Part shown: positions 8,701-17,775 of the stretch, piece by piece
How the letters are laid out: the number at the start of each line of letters is the position of its first letter
How positions within the stretch are numbered: the first letter of the stretch is position 1
From: JARFVT01 sp036677425
GTDB lineage: Bacteria > Pseudomonadota > Alphaproteobacteria > UBA8366 > Aestuariispiraceae
Assembly: GCA_036677425.1 (NCBI GenBank)
Contig: JARFVT010000013.1
Coordinates: 2,046,001 to 2,110,000, forward strand
Direction of reading: 5' to 3'
Length of the DNA: 64,000 nucleotides
Notes under the pieces: model-generated
Told to the model about the DNA's origin: nothing
Seen by the model: only the letters and a program-made list of their open reading frames with translations
Databases searched by the model: none
Position numbers and translations under genes: made by a program

Positions 8701-10005
8701 TTATGGAAAAATCACATCAACGCGATTGGCATAACCATTACCAGATTTACCGCCGCCTGATTTATTTCCTAAGGCACGAATATCTATTCTTGTGCTGCGA
8801 ATACCTTTTTTCATCAGATATCTACGTACAGAAAATGCCCTAAATAATGATAATCGTCGCGCTTGACTTAACGATCCATCGGCAATTTTTGCATAGCCCC
8901 AAAGCTGGATTCGTAAATCTTTATTATTTTTTAATTTAGCCGCTAATTCATCTATTTTTGCATTGGCCCTTGGCAATAGATCCTGTGATTTTTGGTCAAA
9001 TTTTATGGATATATTACCATCTGCATCGGTGGTTACCACATCATCGCTAATTGAGACAGTTTCGGTTTTAATCGGACTATAGTCTTTAGATGTAGTTTCA
9101 ATCTTGCTAACTGGTGCTGCGTTGATGCTATTAAAGGCAGGCGACTTAGCTATGCTCGCAAGTGCTACTAGATTTTGTGGTTTTTTAACGGCTAAATCTT
9201 TAATAACATCTTTTGCCGTGTTTTTACGATCTTTTTTGGTATTTTCTTTTTTTGCATTTTCTTTTCTGGCATTTTCAATTTCTAATGCGGCAGCAGCAAT
9301 AATTTTTGCTCTTTCAATGGCTAATGCTGCTTTTTTTGTTGCAATAATTTCTTCATCTTTTATCGCTTTTAACCGAGCCCTAGTAGCTGTTATTTCTACT
9401 GCTGCGGGTGTTATTTCTACTGCTGCGGGTGTTATTTCTACTGCTGCGGGTGTTATTTCTACTGCTGCGGGTGTTATTTCTACTGCTGCGGGTGTTATTT
9501 CTACTGCTGCGGGTGTTATTTCCATTGCAGGCGGTGTAATATTCTGTGATATAGGGGCCTCAACAGCAGGGGCAACCTTCATCGCTACAGGCTTTGGCGC
9601 TGCGGTTATTTCCATTGCAGGCGGTGTAATATTCTGTGATATAGGGGCCTCAACAGCAGGGGCAACCTTCATCGCCACAGGCTTTGGCGCTGCTGGTGCT
9701 ATTTCCATTACTGATATGGGTTTTGATGCCCTTTGCCCTAGATCAAGCGGTGCTAAAGGTAATGGGTTTATTTGAAAAGGCGGTCTTGTGATTTGTGGTA
9801 ATATTGTGCGCTTATTTAATAAAGCATTCAAATCAACCGCTTCCCCCAGCCTATCTAAGACGCTATTATCAACGACTACCGAGGCATCGAAACCTATCGT
9901 ACCTTGATAATATGATGTTTGTGCATCGGAATTGCTAGACAGGCTTAATGCAATAATAAATACTGCGCTAAGACATGTTGATTTTAATAATTTATTTACC
10001 AGCAT
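8701..10005 (-). CDS. Secreted OmpA-domain protein with tandem amino-acid repeats
   Basis: 434 residues: a signal peptide ending ...SSNSDAQTSYYQG, a proline/alanine-rich middle, and a C-terminal OmpA-like domain (about 330-434) with LRIQLWGYAKIADGSLSQAR and IRALGNKSGG. The middle holds six AAVEITP heptads and two copies of a 30-residue unit containing KPVAMKVAPAVEAPISQN. A Lys/Glu-rich coiled-coil segment (about 205-265) follows. It is probably periplasmic or outer-membrane-associated and tethered to peptidoglycan through the OmpA domain. It heads the cluster with the MotA/MotB-like pair and likely works with them. Confidence 0.8.
   Translation of the reverse strand: MLVNKLLKSTCLSAVFIIALSLSSNSDAQTSYYQGTIGFDASVVVDNSVLDRLGEAVDLNALLNKRTILPQITRPPFQINPLPLAPLDLGQRASKPISVMEIAPAAPKPVAMKVAPAVEAPISQNITPPAMEITAAPKPVAMKVAPAVEAPISQNITPPAMEITPAAVEITPAAVEITPAAVEITPAAVEITPAAVEITPAAVEITATRARLKAIKDEEIIATKKAALAIERAKIIAAAALEIENARKENAKKENTKKDRKNTAKDVIKDLAVKKPQNLVALASIAKSPAFNSINAAPVSKIETTSKDYSPIKTETVSISDDVVTTDADGNISIKFDQKSQDLLPRANAKIDELAAKLKNNKDLRIQLWGYAKIADGSLSQARRLSLFRAFSVRRYLMKKGIRSTRIDIRALGNKSGGGKSGNGYANRVDVIFP
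9390..9515. repeat. Six tandem 21-bp repeats inside the OmpA-domain gene
   Basis: The plus-strand unit TTATTTCTACTGCTGCGGGT(G) repeats six times without interruption, encoding AAVEITP heptads on the minus strand. Near-perfect identity implies recent slippage expansion, and the unit length keeps the frame. Confidence 0.95.
9516..9693. repeat. Two tandem 90-bp repeats inside the OmpA-domain gene
   Basis: Segment 9516-9603 recurs at 9606-9693 (period 90) with one difference, T at 9585 versus C at 9675, which is silent. It encodes a duplicated 30-residue Pro/Ala-rich block next to the 21-bp array. Confidence 0.93.
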
Positions 10006-10187
10006 AAGATCTAACTCAACTCCTAAATATTTACTATTAAGATTTAAAAATACAATATAATATAATTGCGATATAATATAATATAGTATATTGCAACCTT
10101 AGCTTATTTACAGTCTATAGCAAATAAAATTATAATTCATCATGTTTTCTAAAAAAACTAAACTAAGTATTTTTAATACTGAAAAAA

Positions 10188-10994
10188 TTAATTATCAGCA
10201 CTTCTCAGTAATGTTAACATATTTATATGCATTTTGTCATTAGCCGCGATGATATCTTTTGATTTTAAATTAAAAGCACGATTTTTACTATCGCTAACAA
10301 AACCACCAGCCTCTTTTACTATTAATTGTCCGGCCGCCACATCCCATGCAGCCAGACCTGTTTCCCAAAAACCATCGACACGACCAGCAGCCACATAACA
10401 TAGATCTAAAGATGCAGCACCCCAACGGCGTATACCTGCCGTTTTTGCCATTATTTTTGTTAATTGACGTAAGAATTTAGCATGCATTTCTTCATCGCCG
10501 CGCCCAAGAAAAGGAATGCCCGTAGCAAAGATGCAATCGGATAAACGCGCACGCCCTGAAACACGGATACGTCGATTATTAATGAATGCTCCTTTGCCTT
10601 TTTCTGCCCAAAACATTTCATCTTTTATCGGGTCATAAACGCAACCTGATGTTACATTGCCATTTTCTTCATAGGCGATACTGACCGCCCAATGCGGCAA
10701 ACCATGTAAAAAATTTGTAGTGCCATCAAGCGGATCAACAATAAAACGTCTATCTTCATCATCCCCCTTAATCAATCCCGATTCTTCCATTAATAATGAA
10801 AAATCTGGTCTCGCTTTTTGTAATTCCTGTCTAATAATTTTTTCTGCACGGTTATCGGCACTTGAGACAAAATCCGCAGGCCCCTTGCGCGACACTTGCA
10901 ATTGCTCCACTTCGCCAAAATCACGGACAAGTTTGCGCCCCGCTTTTTCAGCCGCGATCATCATAACATTTAATATGGCTGAACGTACTAACAT
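10188..10994 (-). CDS. suhB: Inositol-1-monophosphatase family protein (SuhB-like)
   Basis: 268 residues, full length. The metal and phosphate-site motifs are intact: LLMEESG (about 74), FIVDPLDGTTNFLHG (about 86-100) and WDVAAGQLIVKEAGG (about 218-232). The enzyme is a Mg-dependent, Li-sensitive phosphatase of myo-inositol phosphates and related sugar or nucleotide phosphates. In bacteria SuhB also acts in rRNA antitermination, so the true role may be RNA-related. It is separated from efp by 58 nt on the same strand. Confidence 0.9.
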   Translation of the reverse strand: MLVRSAILNVMMIAAEKAGRKLVRDFGEVEQLQVSRKGPADFVSSADNRAEKIIRQELQKARPDFSLLMEESGLIKGDDEDRRFIVDPLDGTTNFLHGLPHWAVSIAYEENGNVTSGCVYDPIKDEMFWAEKGKGAFINNRRIRVSGRARLSDCIFATGIPFLGRGDEEMHAKFLRQLTKIMAKTAGIRRWGAASLDLCYVAAGRVDGFWETGLAAWDVAAGQLIVKEAGGFVSDSKNRAFNLKSKDIIAANDKMHINMLTLLRSADN

Positions 10995-11052
10995 TTAATC
11001 ACCCTAAGCTTTAATTATAGTTTATTTTAATTTAAAATTTATATGTTTAAAA

Positions 11053-11622
11053 TTAACCCTTAAATCTTTCAACATAAGTTGCATCAACAGTATTAACAAC
11101 AATTTTTATACCGCTTTCAATATGCGGCGGCACCATGACGCGCACGCCATTTTCCACCATTGCAGGTTTATATGATGATGATGCTGTTTGGCCTTTAACC
11201 ACGCCGTCTGCTTCGATAATTTCCATAACGACGGTATCTGGAAGTGTCACTGAAATCGGGCTTTCTTCATATGATTCGATAAAGACAATCATACCATCTT
11301 GTAAAAACCTAACCTGATCTTCGCCAATTAAGTCCATATTAACGCTTATTTGATCATATGTTGTTTGATCCATGAATGTATAAAAATCACCATCGGCAAA
11401 TAAAAATTGATATTCTTGTTGATCGAGCCTGATACGTTCGACGCTTTCCGATGAACGAAACCGTTCATTTAATTTAGTTCCATTGCGTATATCTTTTAGC
11501 TCAACTTGTAAAAAAGCCCCGCCCTTACCAGGCTTTACATGTTGAGTTTTAATCGCACGCCAAAGCTGACCTTTATGTTCAATAACATTACCAGGGCGAA
11601 TTGTATTACCGTCAATTTTCAT
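11053..11622 (-). CDS. efp: Translation elongation factor P
   Basis: 189 residues, the normal length, with three beta-barrel domains. The N-terminal KOW-like domain carries the tip loop KPGKGGAF near residues 31-38; the lysine in PGK is the residue lysylated by EpmA in many proteobacteria. The C-terminal domain ends ...ESGIKIVVNTVDATYVERFKG. EF-P relieves ribosome stalling on polyproline. No epmA or epmB modification gene is in the window. Confidence 0.97.
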   Translation of the reverse strand: MKIDGNTIRPGNVIEHKGQLWRAIKTQHVKPGKGGAFLQVELKDIRNGTKLNERFRSSESVERIRLDQQEYQFLFADGDFYTFMDQTTYDQISVNMDLIGEDQVRFLQDGMIVFIESYEESPISVTLPDTVVMEIIEADGVVKGQTASSSYKPAMVENGVRVMVPPHIESGIKIVVNTVDATYVERFKG

Positions 11623-11744
11623 GAAGCTTGACCACCTTTAAAAAGACAAATATATAATAAACAGTTATCGCCATTCTATAACTGCATAACGGCATAAAGA
11701 CAAGCTATGCAAATTTAAAATTAGCCCTAATGTTTATATAGATG

Positions 11745-12401
11745 TTATTGTATAATCGAGTTAAATATTGCGATATTTGCCAATGTTTGACATGGAGAAA
11801 TAGGATTACCACTAATTGCCAAATAATTAACGCCAATTTCTATTATATTTTTATAACTATCTGTTTTGATTTCACCCATTGCCACGCATGGCATTTCCAT
11901 GACATCGCCCCACCAACCAAGCAATTCAACCGGATCAATGATTTCAAGGCCTGCCATATTATCAAAGTTTGGCTTAATATCACGGGCCATATCGATGGCA
12001 ATATAATCAAGACCACCCTCGGCAATTACCATTGCCATATGTTTTGATGGTAATATGGATGCACCAATGAGGGCGTCATTACCTAAATATGATCTGGCAG
12101 ATTTTATTAAATTAACATCACAGCCAAGCGTTAAATGCAGCCCGTCGCATTGATGCTTTTTCACCATTTGCATATTATCACAAATCATAAAAGCCACGTC
12201 ATTATCACGGCAAATTGGCGCAAGTCTTGTTATTGCTGCCTCAATTTGGTTTTCATCAATGCCATTATCTTTATCCATGGCAATTGATAATTGAAAAGCC
12301 GCAATATTATTTACAGCATCGGCTTGTAAAATACTTTTAAGATCTGCCGCGAATGAATCGAGTATAATTTCATTCGGTGATATAAGATAAATTTGCGTCA
12401 A
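11745..12401 (-). CDS. ThiE/TenI-like (thiamine phosphate synthase family) protein
   Basis: 218 residues with a TIM-barrel pattern: an early variable strand, VAFMICDNMQMVKKHQCDGLHLTLG in the middle (about 90-115, kept here in two parts as a ThiE-like DGLHL motif), ALIGASI, then DYIAID. In true ThiE the last strand reads GPvfpTxTK; here it is AIDMARDIKP, so the diphosphate-binding motif is missing. It is probably a divergent paralogue rather than the main thiamine enzyme. No other thi gene is nearby. It sits between efp and an unknown repeat protein on the same strand. Confidence 0.65.
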   Translation of the reverse strand: MTQIYLISPNEIILDSFAADLKSILQADAVNNIAAFQLSIAMDKDNGIDENQIEAAITRLAPICRDNDVAFMICDNMQMVKKHQCDGLHLTLGCDVNLIKSARSYLGNDALIGASILPSKHMAMVIAEGGLDYIAIDMARDIKPNFDNMAGLEIIDPVELLGWWGDVMEMPCVAMGEIKTDSYKNIIEIGVNYLAISGNPISPCQTLANIAIFNSIIQ

Positions 12402-12431
12402 CTGGAATTTCCGTATGGTTTATGAATATAT

Positions 12432-13505
12432 TTAAATAAACATATCCAATCTGGCCTGTAATATTTCCGCAGATTTATTGCTGGGAGATAAAATGCCAGA
12501 AACCGATAAAAATGTATTTTCCACCGCCTTTATTTTTCCAGTATGATCGAAATCAAAATAAAATGCTTTTTTCTGGCCATAAAGATTTAAAGCCTGTTGT
12601 TGCGATTTTTCTTCTGGCTTTGGATTATCATCTTTGGATGCAAGTAAGAATTTAGGAGTTAATTTATCTGAACTCTTACTACGCGAAACATCGACATCGC
12701 CCTTATCATTGATGAATAGAAAGAAATCATCATGATCTTTCATATAGGTAATTGCCGAATATTCCCATAGTTTATTGCCGCTTACCACACCATCTTTAAT
12801 ATTTTTTAAACGTCGCGCTGCTATTTGTAATTTAGTTCGTTCACCATCATCTTTAATATCAGCAAAATCGGTTTCAAATTGATTAACCATTTTTAATTTA
12901 CCATTACTATCCAAATGAATCTTAGCTGGTATTCCTAGTTTTTTATAAAAATTATAACTTTTTTCCCATTCTTTATCGGCTGGATAATGATTGTCTAACT
13001 TTATCGTTTGCAAAACAGCAGCTTCTAGTTTCCGTCTTAAATCTGTTTTTTTATTAGTAAGATCAAGCTTTTCATAAAGCGGTGCCATTGTTTTTATGGC
13101 ATCAAGAATCCATTTTTTTTGCGTATCAGCATATCCTGGCATCCCGCTTTCAACCTGCGCATCAATGCTGATATCGCCGCGATTAGAAATATTAATTTTA
13201 AATGGTTGACCAGTTAACATTAAATAAGCACCAGTTTTCTCCCATTTGGTATTTGGCGGGATGACATTTTGTCTAATTCCCTCAAGCCGGTTTAAAACTG
13301 ACCTGATGATGGTTTGTTTTCCTGCTTCGGCACCCGCTTTATCCAAAATGGCGCGAATATTCATTGCCGGCGATGAGGTTTGAACCTTATCGCCGAAACT
13401 ACGCTGCCCCGCGTCAATAATTGACATTGCGCGACTGGCGGGGGTTTTATACATCAAATCACCGTTTGAAGACGGAAATAATGCATTTAAAGGATTAGAT
13501 GCCAT
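12432..13505 (-). CDS. Unknown protein with internal repeats
   Basis: 357 residues, no signal peptide or membrane helix, and no family I recognise. Three or four divergent repeats can be seen, each with a Trp-Glu (or Leu-Trp-Glu) anchor (Trp88, Trp180, Trp247), an aromatic about 5 residues later, then a beta-hairpin-like PFKINISNRGDISI (101-114), PAKIHLDSNGKLKM (193-206), FFLFINDKGDVDV (261-273) and AFYFDFDHTGKIKAV (314-328). Each repeat is preceded by a basic helix. The start is supported by a clean minus-strand ATG at 13505. It lies between gap and the ThiE-like gene with its own upstream gap. No function is proposed. Confidence 0.7.
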   Translation of the reverse strand: MASNPLNALFPSSNGDLMYKTPASRAMSIIDAGQRSFGDKVQTSSPAMNIRAILDKAGAEAGKQTIIRSVLNRLEGIRQNVIPPNTKWEKTGAYLMLTGQPFKINISNRGDISIDAQVESGMPGYADTQKKWILDAIKTMAPLYEKLDLTNKKTDLRRKLEAAVLQTIKLDNHYPADKEWEKSYNFYKKLGIPAKIHLDSNGKLKMVNQFETDFADIKDDGERTKLQIAARRLKNIKDGVVSGNKLWEYSAITYMKDHDDFFLFINDKGDVDVSRSKSSDKLTPKFLLASKDDNPKPEEKSQQQALNLYGQKKAFYFDFDHTGKIKAVENTFLSVSGILSPSNKSAEILQARLDMFI

Positions 13506-13653
13506 ATCATATATCTTTCATCTATCGATAATAAATTTATACTTATAAATATCAAAGCAATTTTCTTGCCAAATTTTTATTCATATGAACTTTCTATATA
13601 ATTATCTTATGACTAACATATTTTATAAATAAAATCAAATTTACACTAAATAT

Positions 13654-13703
13654 AAAAAAGCCACATAGAAATAAATGCAAAATACAAATATCTCCATATG
13701 GCT
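13654..13703 (-). terminator. Probable terminator downstream of gap
   Basis: On the minus strand AGCCATAT ... ATGTGGCT (one G-U pair) forms an 8-bp stem followed by six Ts. It lies about 40 nt beyond the gap stop codon and would end the tkt-gap transcript. The loop is long (about 30 nt), so the structure is only moderately convincing. Confidence 0.55.
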
Positions 13704-13741
13704 AATTATGTAAAGTCAGCTAAATAGTAAAGTAATTTTGT

Positions 13742-14746
13742 CTAAAGCAACTTAGCCATGGCAACTGCGGTATCCGACATGCGGTTGGAAAAACCCCATT
13801 CATTATCATACCATGCAAGCACCCGTACCAAGCGACCGTCGACAACCTGTGTTTGGGTTAAATCAAAGGTAGAGCTTGCAGGGTTATGATTAAAATCTGA
13901 TGATACTAATGGCTTGTCATTAACCGATAATGCCGCACCTAACGCGCCTTTACTGGCGGCAATCATGGCATTATTTATTTCATCGACAGTTGTTTCACGC
14001 CCCGCATCAATTTTTAAATCAACAACCGATACATTTGGCGTTGGAACGCGCAATGATGTGCCGTCTAATTTTCCCGCTAATTCTGGTAAAACCAAACCAA
14101 CCGCCTTTGCCGCACCAGTTGATGTCGGAATGATATTACAAGATGCTGCCCGTGCGCGTCTTGGATCAGAATGCAAAGTATCAACGGTTTGTTGATCGCC
14201 AGTGAATGAATGAATTGTTGTCATATAACCACGATCAATGCCGACAAGATCGTTTAAAACCTTAACAACAGGTGCGAGGCAATTAGTTGTGCATGAAGCA
14301 TTTGAAACCACAAGATGCTCGGTGGTTAATTCATGATGATTAACGCCATAAACAACGGTTAAATCCGCATTAGCAGCAGGGGCAGAAACCAAAACCCGCT
14401 TTGCACCTGCGGTAAGATGTGCCGATGCTTTTTCTTTTGATGCAAAAATACCCGTACATTCAAATGCAATATCGATATTTAATTCTTTCCATGGCAAATC
14501 TTCTGGGTTACGTACCGATGTGATTTTAATTTTGCCACGCCCCGCATCGATCCAATCATCACCGAAACTAACACCATCAAGATGACCATGTACCGTATCA
14601 AATTCTAACATATGGGCATTGGCTTCGACCGAGCCTAAATCATTGATTGCCACAAATTCAATATCATCGCGACCTGATTCTATCGCTGCACGTAAAACCA
14701 ACCGACCAATACGACCAAAACCATTAATTGCTACACGAACTGTCAT
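13742..14746 (-). CDS. gap: Glyceraldehyde-3-phosphate dehydrogenase
   Basis: 334 residues starting MTVRVAINGFGRIGRLV. This start at 14746 is preferred over an in-frame ATG 54 nt upstream because GGAG lies 8 nt before it and the Rossmann motif then begins at residue 5. The catalytic Cys152 is in SNASCTTNCLAPV, and the C-terminal WYDNEWGFSNRM is canonical. It interconverts glyceraldehyde-3-phosphate and 1,3-bisphosphoglycerate with NAD(P). It lies 87 nt after tkt on the same strand, a common carbon-metabolism pairing. Confidence 0.97.
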   Translation of the reverse strand: MTVRVAINGFGRIGRLVLRAAIESGRDDIEFVAINDLGSVEANAHMLEFDTVHGHLDGVSFGDDWIDAGRGKIKITSVRNPEDLPWKELNIDIAFECTGIFASKEKASAHLTAGAKRVLVSAPAANADLTVVYGVNHHELTTEHLVVSNASCTTNCLAPVVKVLNDLVGIDRGYMTTIHSFTGDQQTVDTLHSDPRRARAASCNIIPTSTGAAKAVGLVLPELAGKLDGTSLRVPTPNVSVVDLKIDAGRETTVDEINNAMIAASKGALGAALSVNDKPLVSSDFNHNPASSTFDLTQTQVVDGRLVRVLAWYDNEWGFSNRMSDTAVAMAKLL

Positions 14747-14833
14747 TTTAAAATCTCCATCAATATTTAATTCAAACTTTAATAATATTATCAAAGCCAT
14801 ATTTGTTAAATTAACTTAAATTATTAATAACCA

Positions 14834-16813
14834 TCAAAGCCGCGATTTAACCGCCGATGCTACATTAAGCGCAGTAATGCCAAAATGATTATATAAATCA
14901 TTAATCGGTGCCGATGCGCCAAAGCTATCCATGCCGACAAAGCCACCATCGATACCAATATATTTATCCCATCCTTGTTGAATACCAGCCTCAACCGCAA
15001 CAAACACAGAGCCATTGCCCAATATATTTTTCTTATAAATGGTATCTTGCGCGTCAAACAGCTCATGACAGACCATCGATACAACCCTTGTTGGAATGCC
15101 GTCTTTTTGCAAAATAACTCGGGAATTAATCGCAATTTCATCTTCAGAGCCACTAGATAAGATAACCGCCTGACAGTCACCGTCACTATCGGCCATAATA
15201 TAGCCACCGCGCGCGGTCATATTTTCTTGTTCATGCTTAACCCGCAATAACGGCAAGCCTTGGCGGGTTAATGCCAGCATTGACGGTCCCTTATCATTTT
15301 TAAGCGCAACCGCCCATGCCTCCGCCGTTTCCACCGTATCACATGGGCGCAATACTAACATATTGGGCATGGCACGCATGGCTGACAAATGTTCAACTGG
15401 TTGATGGGTTGGTCCATCTTCACCAAGGCCTATACTGTCATGGGTCATTACATATATCACCCGTTGATGCATCAATGCCGATAATCGCATTGATGGTCGG
15501 CAATAATCGGTAAATACCATGAATGTTGCGCCATAAGGGATAAGCCCGCCATGCAGGGCGATACCATTCATCGCCGCCGCCATACCATGCTCACGCACGC
15601 CATAATAAATATAACTGCCGCCATAATTATCTGGCGTTACCGCATCCATGCCAACGGCCTTTGTATTATTTGAACCAGTTAAATCAGCCGAACCACCGAC
15701 CATTTCAGGGATCGCTGCATATAACACATCCAATGTTTTTTGCGATGACATCCGCGTTGCCAATTTTGGCATATCAAGCGATGTTTGTTTTTTAAATGCA
15801 TTAATCGCATCTTCCCAACCATCGGGCAGGCGGCCTTGTTGTCCACGATCAAATATATCACGCTTGCCCGCATCAATATTATCATGACGCGATTGCCATG
15901 CGTCATATTCATCAAGGCTTCTTGTTCCTGCCAACCGCCATTTTGCAGCTATATCATCGGGAATGATATAGGCATCATGTGGCCAATTTAAGGCTTTTTT
16001 TGCTGCAATAATTTCATCTGAGCCAAGCGGTGCACCATGAATTTTAGACGTACCTTGTTTGCTTGGTGCGCCATAACCAATGATGGTTTTACAATCAATC
16101 AGGCTTGGTTTGTCGGATTTTTGTGCAGCAATTATGGCTTTTTCAATATCACCTGCATCATGACCATCGCAACTAAACACATCCCAACCCGATGCGGCAA
16201 ATCGCATATGTTGATTATCAGACACGGAAATATCGGTTGCACCGACAATGGTGAGAGAATTATTATCCCAGAATATAATTAATTTACTTAATTTCAAATG
16301 ACCAGCCATTGAAATTGCTTCATGGCTGATACCTTCCATCAAACAGCCATCACCAACGATGCCATAGGTATTATGATTGACCAAATCATCACCATGGCGC
16401 GCCGCCAACATGCGTTCCGCCAATGCAAAACCAACCGCATTTCCAAGCCCCTGACCAAGCGGCCCTGTAGTGGTTTCAATACCACCAGCATAACCATATT
16501 CAGGATGACCTGCTGTCTTTGCGCCAAGTTTACGGAATTTTTTTAATTCATCCATGCTCATATCCACATAGCCCGTTAAATGCAGCAATGAATATAATAA
16601 CATCGAACCATGACCAGCACTTAAAATAAACCGGTCGCGATCTGGCCAATTTGGCTCGACCGCATTAAATTTTAAGAATTTAGTGAATAAAACAGTTGCC
16701 ACATCTGCCATGCCCATGGGCATTCCCGGATGGCCAGATTTGGCAGTTTCGACGCAATCCATTGATAATGCTCTAATTGCATTAGCCATATTTAAGTGAT
16801 TTACCGATGTCAT
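14834..16813 (-). CDS. tkt: Transketolase
   Basis: 659 residues, full length. The thiamine-diphosphate enzyme motifs are intact: KSGHPGMPMG (about 25-34), GHGSMLLYSLLH, the ThDP/Mg motif GDGCLMEGISHEA...NN (about 150-185), and the pyrimidine-domain DSIGLGEDGPTHQPVEHL. It moves two-carbon ketol units between sugar phosphates in the pentose phosphate pathway. AGAG lies before the ATG. It is transcribed with gap downstream and diverges from the DUF4164/zapA genes. Confidence 0.97.
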   Translation of the reverse strand: MTSVNHLNMANAIRALSMDCVETAKSGHPGMPMGMADVATVLFTKFLKFNAVEPNWPDRDRFILSAGHGSMLLYSLLHLTGYVDMSMDELKKFRKLGAKTAGHPEYGYAGGIETTTGPLGQGLGNAVGFALAERMLAARHGDDLVNHNTYGIVGDGCLMEGISHEAISMAGHLKLSKLIIFWDNNSLTIVGATDISVSDNQHMRFAASGWDVFSCDGHDAGDIEKAIIAAQKSDKPSLIDCKTIIGYGAPSKQGTSKIHGAPLGSDEIIAAKKALNWPHDAYIIPDDIAAKWRLAGTRSLDEYDAWQSRHDNIDAGKRDIFDRGQQGRLPDGWEDAINAFKKQTSLDMPKLATRMSSQKTLDVLYAAIPEMVGGSADLTGSNNTKAVGMDAVTPDNYGGSYIYYGVREHGMAAAMNGIALHGGLIPYGATFMVFTDYCRPSMRLSALMHQRVIYVMTHDSIGLGEDGPTHQPVEHLSAMRAMPNMLVLRPCDTVETAEAWAVALKNDKGPSMLALTRQGLPLLRVKHEQENMTARGGYIMADSDGDCQAVILSSGSEDEIAINSRVILQKDGIPTRVVSMVCHELFDAQDTIYKKNILGNGSVFVAVEAGIQQGWDKYIGIDGGFVGMDSFGASAPINDLYNHFGITALNVASAVKSRL

Positions 16814-17011
16814 TGATTATCTCTTTATATTGTCGCAAGTTACATGATCGCAAATATTATGACCATTAAGAATATTAATTTGATGTAAATATCAAGCAAA
16901 ATGCAATCACAATGCCCCGAGGTCAAGATTTCTTTCAATAACGGCTGATTAATATTATAAAATTGGAAAGCAAATGATACTAAAAAAAACTAAAAAGATT
17001 TAATCTGACTA

Positions 17012-17040
17012 TTGACGACACCATATTATCGGCATAGTTT
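17012..17040 (+). promoter_or_regulatory. Probable sigma-70 promoter for the DUF4164-zapA genes
   Basis: TTGACG (17012-17017), a 17-nt spacer and TAGTTT (17035-17040) lie about 90 nt before the first start codon on the plus strand, inside the 286-nt divergent region with tkt. The -35 match is good; the -10 is weak. Confidence 0.45.
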
Positions 17041-17131
17041 CTAGCAAGTTACTGGATATTTTTAAACTAATATATGAATAATAACTTAATTAACAGCCAT
17101 GCCTACAAATATTTACGAGGAACAAAAGCCA

Positions 17132-17392
17132 ATGACAAATATTAATATGGCAAAAGATGAAATGAATAAGGCATTGCAACGTCTTGAAACTGCGATTAAA
17201 GATAAATTGGAAAATGTTAAAGATAGTAATATTTTGGAATATAATGATAAAGCCGCCACACTTAACATTACTAATAATAACCTTGAAAAAGAAAACTATA
17301 GGCTGAAACAGGCTAATAATATTTCAATTGAAAAATTGGACATAACCATCGCCAATTTGAATGATATTTTAGATAAAAGCCAAGGCGAATAA
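17132..17392 (+). CDS. Small coiled-coil protein (DUF4164-like) upstream of zapA
   Basis: 86 residues, almost entirely helical and heptad-patterned, with no membrane segment. I chose the ATG at 17132 over one at 17099 because GAGGAA lies just before it while the upstream ATG has no ribosome-binding site. A small coiled-coil gene in front of zapA is common in alphaproteobacteria, and its product probably acts with ZapA in division-ring assembly. That role is inferred from the 5-nt spacing to zapA and not from sequence. Confidence 0.75.
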   Translation: MTNINMAKDEMNKALQRLETAIKDKLENVKDSNILEYNDKAATLNITNNNLEKENYRLKQANNISIEKLDITIANLNDILDKSQGE

Positions 17393-17397
17393 TATCC

Positions 17398-17745
17398 ATG
17401 AGTCAAATAAAAATAATTATCAATAATCGCCCATATAGTGTTGCCTGCGATGATGGGCAAGAAGAACAACTGCGCAAGCTTGCGAGTTTTTTAAACAATC
17501 GAATGAAAGAGCTTTCCGATTCGCTTGGTCAAATTGGCGACGCCAATCTATTGGTGATGGCAGGGTTATTGTTATCCGATGAGATGTCAGATGCCTATGC
17601 AGAAATTGATCAATTAAAAGAAAAAATTGCCGTTAATGAAAAAAAATTACGCATGTCTAATAACGATAAAATCTATACAGATTTAATTATCGAAACAACC
17701 AAACATATCGATAATATCACAAAGAAAATTGAAACAAATAACTAG
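17398..17745 (+). CDS. zapA: Cell division protein ZapA
   Basis: 115 residues. The N-terminal half has the ZapA pattern IINNRPYSVACDDGQEEQLRKLASFLNNRM followed, after a break, by a C-terminal coiled coil. (The first part is quoted across two segments: the beta-strand IKIIINNRPYSVACDDG and the helix QEEQLRKLASFLNN.) ZapA bundles FtsZ filaments at mid-cell. It is probably cotranscribed with the small coiled-coil gene 5 nt upstream. The zapA-6S RNA-fthC order downstream is conserved in proteobacteria. Confidence 0.9.
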   Translation: MSQIKIIINNRPYSVACDDGQEEQLRKLASFLNNRMKELSDSLGQIGDANLLVMAGLLLSDEMSDAYAEIDQLKEKIAVNEKKLRMSNNDKIYTDLIIETTKHIDNITKKIETNN

Positions 17746-17775
17746 TCTCAAGACCCATTAATTTGATGTAATTCT

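Noticed and set aside
9390..9693. Regular direct repeats considered as a CRISPR array
   Set aside because: The units are contiguous, without spacers, and in coding frame.
9104..9775. A long plus-strand open frame through the repeat region, 223 codons
   Set aside because: It is the antisense of the tandem repeats in the OmpA-domain gene; low complexity and period-21 structure alone keep it open.
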